Below are positions 1 to 7,401 of a DNA stretch of 34,610 nt, piece by piece (the first letter of the stretch is position 1; every line of letters starts with the position of its first letter). The notes beneath the pieces were generated by a model. The model did not search any database and was not told the origin of the DNA. It saw only the letters and a program-made list of their open reading frames with translations. Made by a program: the position numbers and the translations under genes. The DNA is from Bacteroidota bacterium (GTDB taxonomy: Bacteria > Bacteroidota > Rhodothermia > Rhodothermales > Bin80): contig JAPPNA010000107.1 of the NCBI GenBank assembly GCA_028873925.1, forward strand, positions 1 through 34,610. Reading direction: 5' to 3'.

Positions 1-55
1 ACACCAGATCCACCTCAAAAGGTTTTACTAGGCCATAACTTGGGGTAAGGGCAGG

Positions 56-280
56 TCTTGCCACCGCATCTACAACCTGACTCGGCTGGACGAAACACCC
101 GATATGACCGCGGAAACTGTCGGCCCCATCTGCGAAACCGGCAACATCCTGGGCCACGCACGCCGACTCCCCCACAGCACCACGGAACAGGATGTGCTGC
201 TTTTCGCCACCGCAGGCGCTTACGGACGCGTTATGAGCTCAACCTACAATATGCGGTCACCCGCCGCTGAAATCGTAACT
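56..280 (+). pseudogene. lysA: Diaminopimelate decarboxylase (lysA), C-terminal remnant
   Basis: The reading frame gives a stretch that matches the C-terminal barrel of LysA: HRIYNLTR, then GPICETGN (the active-site Cys motif supplied in trans to the neighbouring subunit), then AGAYG followed by MSS-YN. LysA makes lysine from meso-diaminopimelate with PLP. Upstream of about base 56 the similarity stops, and an in-frame TAG lies at 29-31. The other two forward frames of bases 1-55 show no LysA-like sequence either. Similarity fades after AAEIVT at about 280, inside the end of the K+ channel gene on the other strand. The PLP-binding N-terminal barrel is missing, so I read this as a decayed fragment and not a gene cut by the window edge. 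A functional lysA would have to lie elsewhere. Confidence 0.72.
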
Positions 281-1123
281 GTCCCGCCTGAAAAGCGGGC
301 TGCCGCAGGACTTGCAATAACGGGCCTCTGCGGAATGCACAGTGTCTCCGCACTTGCAGCCGACAGGGCCCTCTGCACGACCGGACTGCTCCTTCGCCAG
401 CCCTTCTAGGAAGGTCATTTCAGCGGTCACAATCCCGGTCGGTACCGCAATGATACCGTAACCGATTATCATCACAATGGCGGCAATAAACTGCCCGGCC
501 GGCGTTACGGGAGCAATGTCACCGTAGCCCACCGTAGTGAGCGTCACTATGGCCCAGTAAATGCTCCTAGGTATGCTGTCAAATCCATGATCCGCCCCCT
601 CCACCAGATACATCAGCGACCCCAGCACGGTGACCAGCGCCAAGACTGTTACCAGAAATACCGTGATCTTCGGGCGGGCCAGTACCAGCGCCTCCCAGAT
701 TTTGGTGCTCGCCGCAGAAAACTTGACGAGCTTGAATACGCGGAACACCCGGATAATGCGCAGTAGCCGGATAATGATGAGCGCCTGCGCCCCCGGCAGC
801 AGAATGCTGATGTAGGTCGGCACCACAGACACCAGGTCCACCACGCCAAAGAAACTCCGCGCATACTGGAGCCGCCGCCTGGAACAATAGAGTCGCAGAA
901 TGTACTCGATCGTAAAGAGAATCGTGAATCCCCATTCTAAGCCGTACAACAGGTCTTGATGCTGCGCATTGATCTCCTCAATGCTCTCCAGCATGACCGC
1001 CGCGACGCTGGCCAGGATGACCATGATCTCAATGCGGTCAAACATATAGGCGGCTTTGGATTCGCCACCCAGAATTGTCTGACTGATCAGCGTGGTGAGC
1101 GAGCTCCTCCTCGCTGAGCCCAT
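257..1123 (-). CDS. Voltage-gated-type potassium channel with C-terminal zinc ribbon
   Basis: This 288-residue protein has the six-helix layout of the Kv/ion-transport family: S1 about 27-48, S2 61-80, S3 91-110, an S4 with arginines every third residue (R119, R122, R125, R128), S5 151-174, and S6 after the pore. The selectivity filter TTVGYGD (residues 186-192) predicts K+ selectivity. After S6 there is a short cytoplasmic tail with Cys pairs C246/C248 and C260/C263, a small zinc-ribbon pattern that could sense metal or redox state. No RCK or cyclic-nucleotide domain is present. It is the last gene of a four-gene operon, starting 4 bases after the Nudix stop. The final residues (RDSYDFSGG) are read from DNA antisense to the lysA remnant, so the C-terminus may be a recent replacement. 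Confidence 0.9.
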   Translation of the reverse strand: MGSARRSSLTTLISQTILGGESKAAYMFDRIEIMVILASVAAVMLESIEEINAQHQDLLYGLEWGFTILFTIEYILRLYCSRRRLQYARSFFGVVDLVSVVPTYISILLPGAQALIIIRLLRIIRVFRVFKLVKFSAASTKIWEALVLARPKITVFLVTVLALVTVLGSLMYLVEGADHGFDSIPRSIYWAIVTLTTVGYGDIAPVTPAGQFIAAIVMIIGYGIIAVPTGIVTAEMTFLEGLAKEQSGRAEGPVGCKCGDTVHSAEARYCKSCGSPLFRRDSYDFSGG

Positions 1124-1127
1124 ATCC

Positions 1128-1673
1128 CTATTCGGTCTGCTGAAACATCATAAAGTAGCAGAGTGCGGCGACAATTATACCGCTGCGGATCACACCGGTC
1201 TGAATCAGCGTCGGCACCTCATCCTGGTCCACCAGTACGACGGAAATCGCTTCACCCGCATCCAGCTCCTGCTTGTGGGACAGGCAGGCATCAAAAGCCG
1301 CGAAAAAATGGCACTGATTGGAGAGAATCGCCGGATTGGGAGCCATCGTACCCAAGTGTGTCAGCGCACTTGCCGTATACCCGGACTCCTCGCGCAATTC
1401 CCGCGCAGCCGCATCCATGGGCGACTCGCCCGCATCCACAAGCCCGCCCGGAACTTCCAACTCTATCTGCTGCGTTCCGGGGCGCCATTGACGGATACAG
1501 ACAATTTGGCGGTCGCGAGTCACCGGGATTACATTCACCCAGTCCTGGCTATCCAAGACGTAGAATGAATGAGGCTGTCCGGTGCGCGGCGACCGGCAGA
1601 CCAGTTCGCGAAGGTCAAATACCCTGAACGAGCCGCGTGATTTAGCCTCAATACATTCCCAGGGGGCATCCAT
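1128..1673 (-). CDS. Nudix hydrolase (ADP-ribose pyrophosphatase-like)
   Basis: The 181-residue protein carries a complete Nudix box: G77, then E83, then REL-EE-G at residues 91-98, which binds the Mg2+ ions that hydrolyse a nucleoside diphosphate linked to another moiety. The preceding strand (WVNVIPVTRD, RQWRPGTQQIELEVPGG) is typical of the ADP-ribose/NDP-sugar pyrophosphatase group, which has a domain-swapped N-terminal sheet. The substrate cannot be fixed from sequence; ADP-ribose is the usual one. It sits between the JmjC oxygenase and the K+ channel, with 14 bases upstream and 4 downstream, so all three are probably co-transcribed. Confidence 0.88.
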   Translation of the reverse strand: MDAPWECIEAKSRGSFRVFDLRELVCRSPRTGQPHSFYVLDSQDWVNVIPVTRDRQIVCIRQWRPGTQQIELEVPGGLVDAGESPMDAAARELREESGYTASALTHLGTMAPNPAILSNQCHFFAAFDACLSHKQELDAGEAISVVLVDQDEVPTLIQTGVIRSGIIVAALCYFMMFQQTE

Positions 1674-1687
1674 CTGTAAAGCACCGC

Positions 1688-2845
1688 TTACTTCTCCCTG
1701 CAGTACAGAACCAATCGCCGCACCAAGTCCGCCAGCACCTCCAGCGCTTCCGGGTCGTGCCAGTAGGGAGCCAAGGCCGCCGCATCCAACAACGCCGTGC
1801 CGGTGATCATCTGCACAAACGGCCGCAACCTGTGTGGGAGACCATACTCCCGGCCCGCCGCGTACAGGCGCACTTCAGTGCCGAACTCGCGGTACATAAG
1901 GTAAGGTGCCGCCGTCCGCTCAACAACAGCACAACCTTTGCGGACATAATCCAAGTCTTTCTCCAGTCCGGGCATCGGGTCCTCAACAAAGTACACACCT
2001 TCCGGTCTGGACAGATAAAGGCAGACCATCTGCTCAAGGTTGTAGCGGTCAGCCAGCAGAGCCCGCAGCATGCGGTCGAACCAGGATAGTATTTCATCGT
2101 CAATGCGTCCCGGATCTTCCGCCGGCTTACAGCGCGTATCCGGGTACTTTACATCCTCCGGCAGCCGTTCAACCATTCCCTCTACCACACCCATGAGCAT
2201 GTCTCCAAAGTTCGGTGCCCGAAAGCCCACGCTGCAGGTCATACACTCATCCACAGCAATGCCCCAGTGAGGGACGCGAGGTGGAAGATAGAGGATATCC
2301 CCGGGCACCACGGTATATTCCACATCCGGGTGAAAGTCCTGCAGCACCGCTAGGTCCAATCCCGGTTGCACCGGACGATCCCCGGCGGCCGGCTCCGACT
2401 CCAGCTGCCAAACGCGATGGCCGTAACTCTGAATCAGAAATACGTCGTACTGGTCAATGTGGGGACCGGCACTCCCGCCGGGAGCAGCCAGGCTGATCTG
2501 CAGGTCATCGAGCCGCCAGTTGGGGATAAACCGGAAGCGATTCATGATAGAATTGAGTTCCGGTGTTCCACGATCGGTCTGCTGCACAAGCAGCGTCCAG
2601 TTGCGATCCGGCAACTCTGTAAAGTCCTCAAAAGGCCCGAATTCCACCTCCCATGCGCCGGATCTGCCATCTCCGGTGATGAGGCGGGAGACACGTTCCG
2701 GTTCGCGCGCCATCTGCAGCAGTTGCCCCGCATCCACCGGAAACTCGCACCCGGCCAAGGCACCCCGCAACAGCACCGGCCTACGGTGCCAGTAATCGCG
2801 CATGAACACCGTAACGGGCAGATCTCCCAATAAGTCGGCTGGCAT
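1688..2845 (-). CDS. JmjC/cupin ribosomal oxygenase, RoxA (YcfD)-type
   Basis: This 385-residue protein matches the bacterial RoxA/YcfD family of Fe(II)/2-oxoglutarate oxygenases, whose E. coli member hydroxylates an arginine of ribosomal protein L16. The iron facial triad is visible as H129 and D131 (in GPHIDQYDVFLIQ) and H193 (in RVPHWGIA). The N-terminus (MRDYWHRRPVLLRGAL) is the family's usual opening, and a helical C-terminal dimerisation and winged-helix part fills residues about 215-385. The length fits the family. It begins 3 bases after the stop of the small zinc-ribbon gene and leads into the Nudix gene. L16 as the substrate here is inference from the family. Confidence 0.9.
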   Translation of the reverse strand: MPADLLGDLPVTVFMRDYWHRRPVLLRGALAGCEFPVDAGQLLQMAREPERVSRLITGDGRSGAWEVEFGPFEDFTELPDRNWTLLVQQTDRGTPELNSIMNRFRFIPNWRLDDLQISLAAPGGSAGPHIDQYDVFLIQSYGHRVWQLESEPAAGDRPVQPGLDLAVLQDFHPDVEYTVVPGDILYLPPRVPHWGIAVDECMTCSVGFRAPNFGDMLMGVVEGMVERLPEDVKYPDTRCKPAEDPGRIDDEILSWFDRMLRALLADRYNLEQMVCLYLSRPEGVYFVEDPMPGLEKDLDYVRKGCAVVERTAAPYLMYREFGTEVRLYAAGREYGLPHRLRPFVQMITGTALLDAAALAPYWHDPEALEVLADLVRRLVLYCREK

Positions 2846-2848
2846 GGG

Positions 2849-3019
2849 TCAGTCAAACAACAGACCGATCAGTTCAAACACCGGCCAGGCCAGCAGGGCT
2901 GCCATCACCCAAGCCATCCAAATGCGCGAAGCGGGCTGGGTCGGGAATTCATAAGCGCAGTACGGACAGACGGATTCAGTTCGGCGGACTTCCAGCGCAC
3001 AGCCGGGACACTCTTCCAT
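2849..3019 (-). CDS. Small zinc-ribbon single-pass membrane protein
   Basis: A 56-residue protein with two Cys pairs, ECPGCALEV and VCPYCAYEF, forms a rubredoxin-like zinc ribbon at residues 4-21, followed by one hydrophobic helix at about 33-54 (WMAWVMAALLAWPVFELIGLLF). The topology is probably cytoplasmic ribbon, then membrane. The open frame extends upstream, but that extension is antisense to the acetyltransferase gene and has no such pattern. I chose the ATG directly before EECPGC; an ATG at 3062-3064 would add 15 residues. There is no clear Shine-Dalgarno. As the first gene of the operon with roxA-type, nudix and K+ channel genes it may mark the promoter end. The function is unknown. 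Confidence 0.72.
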   Translation of the reverse strand: MEECPGCALEVRRTESVCPYCAYEFPTQPASRIWMAWVMAALLAWPVFELIGLLFD

Positions 3020-3125
3020 GAAAATCTGCACCGATGATCCGCCGTTTACGCCTATCCGCTTCATACGTTCAATGAAACAGGTTCGGTGCTCAGGCATTGC
3101 ATTTGTTTGCCTTTTTTGGAAACAC

Positions 3126-3716
3126 GTGCTCACAACTGAAGAAATCCCCGTGACTGCGGTCATTGATCCGCATGCGATCAGCGTCATGGTGGCGCGCGAG
3201 GAACACCTCCGATTTGCAGGAGTGATCTGCGAGCTTATTGAAACCGCCGCGCGCGCGCGCGGGACCGGTATCGCAAAGCGGGATCCAGAGTACATCCGGG
3301 ACAAAATCCGTCAGGGTAAGGCTGTCATTGCGCTGCACGATCTGGAGGTGGCCGGGTTCTGTTATATTGAAACCTGGAGCCACGGACGATACGCCGCCAA
3401 CTCCGGCCTGATTGTCTCCCCCCGATTTCGCAAACAGGGCTTAGCCACCCGTATTAAGCGATGCGCTTTTGAGCTTTCCCGGCAGAAATACCCTGATGCC
3501 AAGCTGTTTGGCATTACGACAAGCCTGGCGGTGATGAAGATCAATTCGCAACTCGGCTACAAACCGGTCACCTTCAGCGAGCTGACCGAAGACGATGTGT
3601 TCTGGCAGGGATGTCGGACATGCCCCAATTACGATGTGCTGACACGGATGAAGCGAAAAATGTGTCTCTGTACGGGCATGCTGTATGATCCCAACGCTGA
3701 GGACACGCAGGACTAG
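3126..3716 (+). CDS. GNAT acetyltransferase, Bacteroidota N-acetylglutamate synthase-like
   Basis: The 196-residue protein is a GNAT-fold acetyltransferase: the acetyl-CoA loop follows GLIVSPRFRKQGLATR (motif A, R-x-x-G-x-A). The rest closely recalls the small acetyltransferases that in Bacteroidota lie beside argG and are thought to make N-acetylglutamate for arginine synthesis. Shared features from memory are ARGTGIAKR, FCYIE-W-HG, NSGLIV, and a C-terminal segment with GCRTCPNYD and MCLCTGMLYDP. The tail therefore carries four cysteines in C-x2-C and C-x-C pairs. The GTG at 3126 is chosen because residues upstream are not family-like; the frame also opens at 3018. An ATG near 3186 would cut into the fold. 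Here the neighbour is priA, not an arg gene, so the substrate is inferred. Confidence 0.8.
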   Translation: MLTTEEIPVTAVIDPHAISVMVAREEHLRFAGVICELIETAARARGTGIAKRDPEYIRDKIRQGKAVIALHDLEVAGFCYIETWSHGRYAANSGLIVSPRFRKQGLATRIKRCAFELSRQKYPDAKLFGITTSLAVMKINSQLGYKPVTFSELTEDDVFWQGCRTCPNYDVLTRMKRKMCLCTGMLYDPNAEDTQD

Positions 3717-3734
3717 GCGGACCGGGGAGGGCCA

Positions 3735-6203
3735 ATGCAGGTTGGCATCGCCCTGCCGCTGCCGGTTGAGTCAACTTATTCCTATGCCGTGCCGGATGCC
3801 TGGCAGGACTTGGTTCAAATCGGATCAATGGTGCTGGTGCCGGTGCGGGATCGGCGAATGAGCGGGGTGGTTACCCGCTTTGAAAAGAAAGCCGAGGATC
3901 CCCCCTTTAGAATCAGGCCGATCCTGGAAGTGCTGGATGCCGAGCCGGTCATGGACCAGGCACTGCTGGATTTGACTCGCTGGATTGCGCAATACTATGT
4001 CTGCGGATGGGGTGAGGCCATCCGTGCCGCCTTGCCAGCGGGCATTCAGCGTCGCGAATTTTCACGCATCCATCTCGTTGACGAAGCCGCCACGCTGTGG
4101 GACAGGCTGCCTGACGGTCTGCTTGCCTACTTTGCCCGGCATGACAACACCGCGACACCACGCGGCTTACGGATGGCAGGGCTGCGGATCAGCCGCCGGG
4201 ACCTGCTCAAAGCGCAGCGCCAGGGCATTGTCCGTATTGAAAGCAAACTCGAAAAGCCCCGGGTTCGCCCACAATTTGTGAAGCATGTCCGCTTTGTACC
4301 GCCCTTTGATACCATCGCGTCCTTGAAGGACCTCAAGCTACAGCTCCGGGGAGTTCGCCAGAGGGCGTTGTTGGACGTACTCATCGTGTGCCTTGCTTCC
4401 CAGGAAACCGAGCCCGCGCTGAAAGATGTGCTCGCGCGCGCCCAAGCCACTTCAAGCAGCTTCAGCACGCTGGTCCACAGAGGCATGGTGTCCGTCATTG
4501 AAAAAGAACGCATTCGCCTGCCTTCGTGGCTGACCCCCCTGGCTGCAGCCTCCTCAAAGCCGCCCGACTACCATCCTGCACAGCAGGCCGCACTGGAAAC
4601 GCTCAAAGCCGCCGTGGAGGCGCAGTCCTACAGGACGTTTCTGCTGCACGGGGTTACCGGCAGCGGCAAGACGGAAGTCTATATGGCCGCACTGCAACAT
4701 GCGCTCAAGCGCAATCGGACCGGCATTATCCTGGTCCCCGAAATCTCACTCACACCTCAGACCGTGGATCGCTTTCGCGGCAGGTTCGGCGATCAGGTGG
4801 CGATCATGCACTCACGCATGAGCCGTGGTGAACGTTATGATATCTGGCGCCAGGTGCGCAGCGGTCATTACAAGATTGTCGTCGGCACGCGAAGTGCCAT
4901 TCTGGCACCCCTAGACAATATCGGTCTGATTGTGGTGGATGAAGAACATGACATGTCCTACAAGCAGCAGAACCCCGCGCCCCGATACCACGGCCGGGAT
5001 GTGGCTGTAGTAAGAGCAAAAATGGCTGACGCGGTGTGTGTGCTGGGCTCAGCCACGCCCGCCCTTGAATCTCTGGCCAACGTACAATCCGGCAAGTATC
5101 AGCTGCTTTCGCTGCCCGAGCGCGTACCCATTCCAGGATATGGCGCTGCTCCGTTGCCCCGCGTATGGGTGGTGGACATGAGTCGCGAGGAGTACCAGGG
5201 ACGCCGCACGGCCAACCTGTCCGCACGGCTCGCCGATGGCATCCGAACCCGGCTTGCCAATCGTGAGCAGGTGATCCTGCTGCAGAATCGTCGCGGATTT
5301 GCGCCGGTCTTTCAGTGCCGGGAGTGCGGATTTGTACCGGAATGCCAGGACTGCTCCGTCTCAGTGACCTACCACAAAGCCTACGGCGAACTGCGGTGCC
5401 ATTACTGCGGCCTGGCTCGGCTGCCGATTACCAGATGCCCGCTATGTAATTCGGACCAGTTCAGGAAGCTGGGTGCCGGCACACAACGCATTGAAGAAGA
5501 ACTGGCCAGAAACTTTCCCAGCGCCCGGATTCTACGCCTGGACACGGACTCAACGCGCCAGTCTCGGGCCCATTTTGATATCCTGTCGGCCTTTGGCCGA
5601 GGAGAAGCCGATCTGCTGATCGGCACACAGATGGTTGCCAAAGGCCTTGATTTCAGTCGGGTTTCCCTCGTGGGGGTTGTAAACAGTGATATCGGTCTCC
5701 GCCTGCCGGATTTTCGCAGTGAAGAGCGCATTTTTCAGCTGCTGATGCAGGTGGCCGGACGGGCCGGACGGGCTGAACTGGGCGGCGAAGTGATCCTGCA
5801 GACACGGCAACCTGATCATCCGGCGTTTGACCATCTCATCAGACACGATTTTGACCAGTTTGCCGCGTATCTGCTCAAGCAGCGCAAAGCTTTGTCTTAT
5901 CCGCCGTACGGCCGGGTTGTCGGGGTGGTGTTCAAGGGTCCGAACGAAGAGGCCACCGCGGAACTCGCGGACAAGTGGCTGGAAATTTTGAAGTGCACGC
6001 TACCCGCATCCATTCAGATTCTCGGTCCGCAGGCCGCCTCAGTAGTCCGGGTCAAGAACCAGTACCGCTACCATATGCTGCTCAAATCGCCCCAGGGATT
6101 CTTCCAGCTCCAGGGGCTGCTGCGTCAGGCGACGCGCCAGGCGGGCCAGCCGGCCGAGGGCTACCAGGTCTTCATTGATGTGGATTCGTACGGGCTGTTG
6201 TAA
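3735..6203 (+). CDS. priA: Primosomal replication restart helicase PriA
   Basis: This 822-residue protein is a full-length PriA, the 3'-to-5' superfamily 2 helicase that recognises stalled forks and reloads the replisome. It has the N-terminal DNA-binding domain (VGIALPLPVESTYSYAVP), Walker A GVTGSGKT at residues 306-313, and DEEH at 402-405. A cysteine-rich zinc region inserted in the helicase core (CRECG from C528, CQDC, CHYCG, CPLC) gives the eight cysteines expected for two zinc ions. Motifs V and VI follow (GTQMVAKGLDF, QVAGRAGR). A strong Shine-Dalgarno (GGGGAGG at 3724-3730) precedes the ATG. It lies 18 bases after the acetyltransferase stop, so the two are likely co-transcribed. Confidence 0.97.
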   Translation: MQVGIALPLPVESTYSYAVPDAWQDLVQIGSMVLVPVRDRRMSGVVTRFEKKAEDPPFRIRPILEVLDAEPVMDQALLDLTRWIAQYYVCGWGEAIRAALPAGIQRREFSRIHLVDEAATLWDRLPDGLLAYFARHDNTATPRGLRMAGLRISRRDLLKAQRQGIVRIESKLEKPRVRPQFVKHVRFVPPFDTIASLKDLKLQLRGVRQRALLDVLIVCLASQETEPALKDVLARAQATSSSFSTLVHRGMVSVIEKERIRLPSWLTPLAAASSKPPDYHPAQQAALETLKAAVEAQSYRTFLLHGVTGSGKTEVYMAALQHALKRNRTGIILVPEISLTPQTVDRFRGRFGDQVAIMHSRMSRGERYDIWRQVRSGHYKIVVGTRSAILAPLDNIGLIVVDEEHDMSYKQQNPAPRYHGRDVAVVRAKMADAVCVLGSATPALESLANVQSGKYQLLSLPERVPIPGYGAAPLPRVWVVDMSREEYQGRRTANLSARLADGIRTRLANREQVILLQNRRGFAPVFQCRECGFVPECQDCSVSVTYHKAYGELRCHYCGLARLPITRCPLCNSDQFRKLGAGTQRIEEELARNFPSARILRLDTDSTRQSRAHFDILSAFGRGEADLLIGTQMVAKGLDFSRVSLVGVVNSDIGLRLPDFRSEERIFQLLMQVAGRAGRAELGGEVILQTRQPDHPAFDHLIRHDFDQFAAYLLKQRKALSYPPYGRVVGVVFKGPNEEATAELADKWLEILKCTLPASIQILGPQAASVVRVKNQYRYHMLLKSPQGFFQLQGLLRQATRQAGQPAEGYQVFIDVDSYGLL

Positions 6204-6250
6204 GCTGCCAAGCATCATGATTGAACTAGGACACAGGTAACTTCAGCTCT

Positions 6251-6270
6251 GAATACACAATTGTGTATTC
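6251..6270. repeat. Perfect 20-bp palindrome at IS end
   Basis: GAATACACAA is followed directly by its reverse complement TTGTGTATTC. The right half is the tip of the IS21-like end that starts at about 6262, so the left half is an inverted copy of that tip. It may be the scar of a head-to-head insertion, or it may serve as a hairpin after priA. There is no T-tract. Confidence 0.7.
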
Positions 6271-6499
6271 AGATGAAAGTGGCCACCCATTCAGATTGAT
6301 GGTGGCCACCCTGAGGGGCCTGGATTTCTGCAGGATTCGGGTCCAATTTGCGGTTCAAGATTCGGCGCTGGTGCTTGATTTAGTTCTGAGGCCTTTACTG
6401 CTCTTTTTCACAAAGGAGCGAACGATGCCACAAGAACGAGTTGCTGCGCGAAGAATCCGAGACCTGTTGCGGTACTACTACGGCGAGGGCCACGGCCTC
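6262..6499 (+). mobile_element. IS21-family left end and start of istA (relic)
   Basis: The tip TGTGTATTCAGATGAA is followed by two GTGGCCACC motifs (6279-6287 and 6302-6310) spaced 23 bases apart, the multiple transposase-binding-site layout known for IS21-type ends. A leader follows, then a Shine-Dalgarno AAAGGAG (6413-6419). From ATG 6425 the peptide starts MPQERVAARRIRDLLRYYY, which matches the opening of IstA transposases just before their helix-turn-helix. The frame then loses similarity after about 6499 and stops at 6547-6549. No IstA catalytic domain or IstB follows. A second copy of the same end, with three motifs, lies at 34484-34610. Confidence 0.72.
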
Positions 6500-6740
6500 A
6501 ACTGTAGGCCAATCGTTTTCCGCTTGATGGGAAATCTGCTTGGATGTTGACCCAAGATAGCGGCAATACCCCGAAATTCGGGAAGAATCGGGCGAACTCG
6601 ACCGAATCCAAACCACATACGCAAAAACTGCCCGCAAGACCTATCAGGCACATACTGCCGTAACTCCTTGTCACAGCTAGAGAAACCGGCCGGAATCCTC
6701 ATGTCCGACCCAGTGGCTATTTTTCGGGCAAGCACTATCT
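6500..6740 (-). pseudogene. Decayed IS30-like transposase fragment (possible)
   Basis: Read on the minus strand, bases around 6505-6575 give FRGIAAILGQHPS followed by IKRK. This resembles the N-terminal helix-turn-helix of IS30-family transposases (FREIAAILGRHPSTISREIKRN). The gap between HPS and IKR fits small deletions in the underlying DNA. No catalytic DDE part is visible and the surrounding frame is not clearly coding. It abuts the istA scrap on the other strand. The call rests on about 25 residues, so confidence is low. Confidence 0.38.
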
Positions 6741-6931
6741 TGTAAAATGAACGGCCACGGAGTACCTGCTCACCAGCCGGTGTGCGGTTACGCTATATCT
6801 CACCGCCCGCTCAGGGCGCATGTCGGATCGCCCGTGAGTGAAATTCCCCCAGACGACCCGGCGAATAGATTGCGGTATAGTCCGAGGTAACGGCAGGAAC
6901 CGTTCTGCTGCGGGCTTGTTGTACGGCTGCG
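6741..6931. other. Non-coding leader between IS relics and SRP RNA gene
   Basis: No coding frame is credible here. A TATAGT hexamer at 6875-6880 could be a -10 element for the SRP RNA gene, but no good -35 partner is seen at 17 bases. Nothing else is recognised. Confidence 0.4.
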
Positions 6932-7032
6932 AAGGGTGAGTCCCGCACGGTCAGCTCCCTCTGAACCCCGTCAGGGCCGGAAGGCAGCAGCGGTAGGAGG
7001 TCGTAGCGACGCGATGCGGGTCGCTTACCCTT
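6932..7032 (+). ncRNA. ffs: Signal recognition particle RNA (4.5S, small type)
   Basis: The domain IV core that binds the Ffh M domain is plain: GTCAGGGCCGGAAG followed by GCAGCAGCGG (about 6970-6992), with the asymmetric loop and GGAA tetraloop. The outer stem pairs AAGGGTGAG (6932-6940) with CTTACCCTT (7024-7032), and the next stem pairs CCCGCA with TGCGGG. About 100 nucleotides with no Alu domain makes it the short bacterial form. A short T-rich run follows the outer stem (7031-7040) and may aid termination. It lies just upstream of yajC, another protein-export gene. Confidence 0.92.
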
Positions 7033-7054
7033 CTTTGTTTGTATTAATCGCGTC

Positions 7055-7366
7055 ATGATGGCAATACTCTTACTGGCAGCGCAGAATGCACCGGCGGCTA
7101 ACCCGTTTGGCGGGTTCGGCATGATCCTGCCGTTGCTTGGGATCTTCCTGGTCTTCTATTTCTTCATTATCCGGCCTCAGCAGAAGCGGGAAAAGCAGCG
7201 CAAAGCCATGATTGCAGCCGTTGCCAAGAGTGATCGCGTCATTACCGCCGGCGGAATTCACGGGATCGTAACACAGGTCCAAGAATCCAGTGTCCTGGTG
7301 GATGTGGGCGGTGTTAAACTGCGCGTGGAGAAGAATTCTCTCGCAAACGTGGTCAACAAGCAGTAA
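7055..7366 (+). CDS. yajC: Sec translocase accessory subunit YajC
   Basis: A 103-residue protein with one N-terminal transmembrane helix (MILPLLGIFLVFYFFIIRP, about residues 23-41), then the hallmark RPQQKREKQRK stretch and a small soluble domain (DRVITAGGIHGIVTQV, VKLRVEKNSLANV). This is the usual length and pattern for YajC, which associates with SecDF-SecYEG and YidC in the inner membrane. Two ATG codons are adjacent at 7055 and 7058; no Shine-Dalgarno separates them. It starts 22 bases after the SRP RNA and is followed by ribBA after 35 bases. Confidence 0.95.
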   Translation: MMAILLLAAQNAPAANPFGGFGMILPLLGIFLVFYFFIIRPQQKREKQRKAMIAAVAKSDRVITAGGIHGIVTQVQESSVLVDVGGVKLRVEKNSLANVVNKQ

Positions 7367-7401
7367 GTCCGGGGGCAAACCGGACTCGGTAGGCCGCATA
7401 T

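Noticed and set aside
3020-3304. N-terminal extension of the zinc-ribbon protein
   Set aside because: It is antisense to the acetyltransferase gene and has no zinc-ribbon or membrane pattern.
7367-7401. Possible FMN riboswitch before ribBA
   Set aside because: Only 35 bases separate yajC and ribBA, too short for the RFN element.
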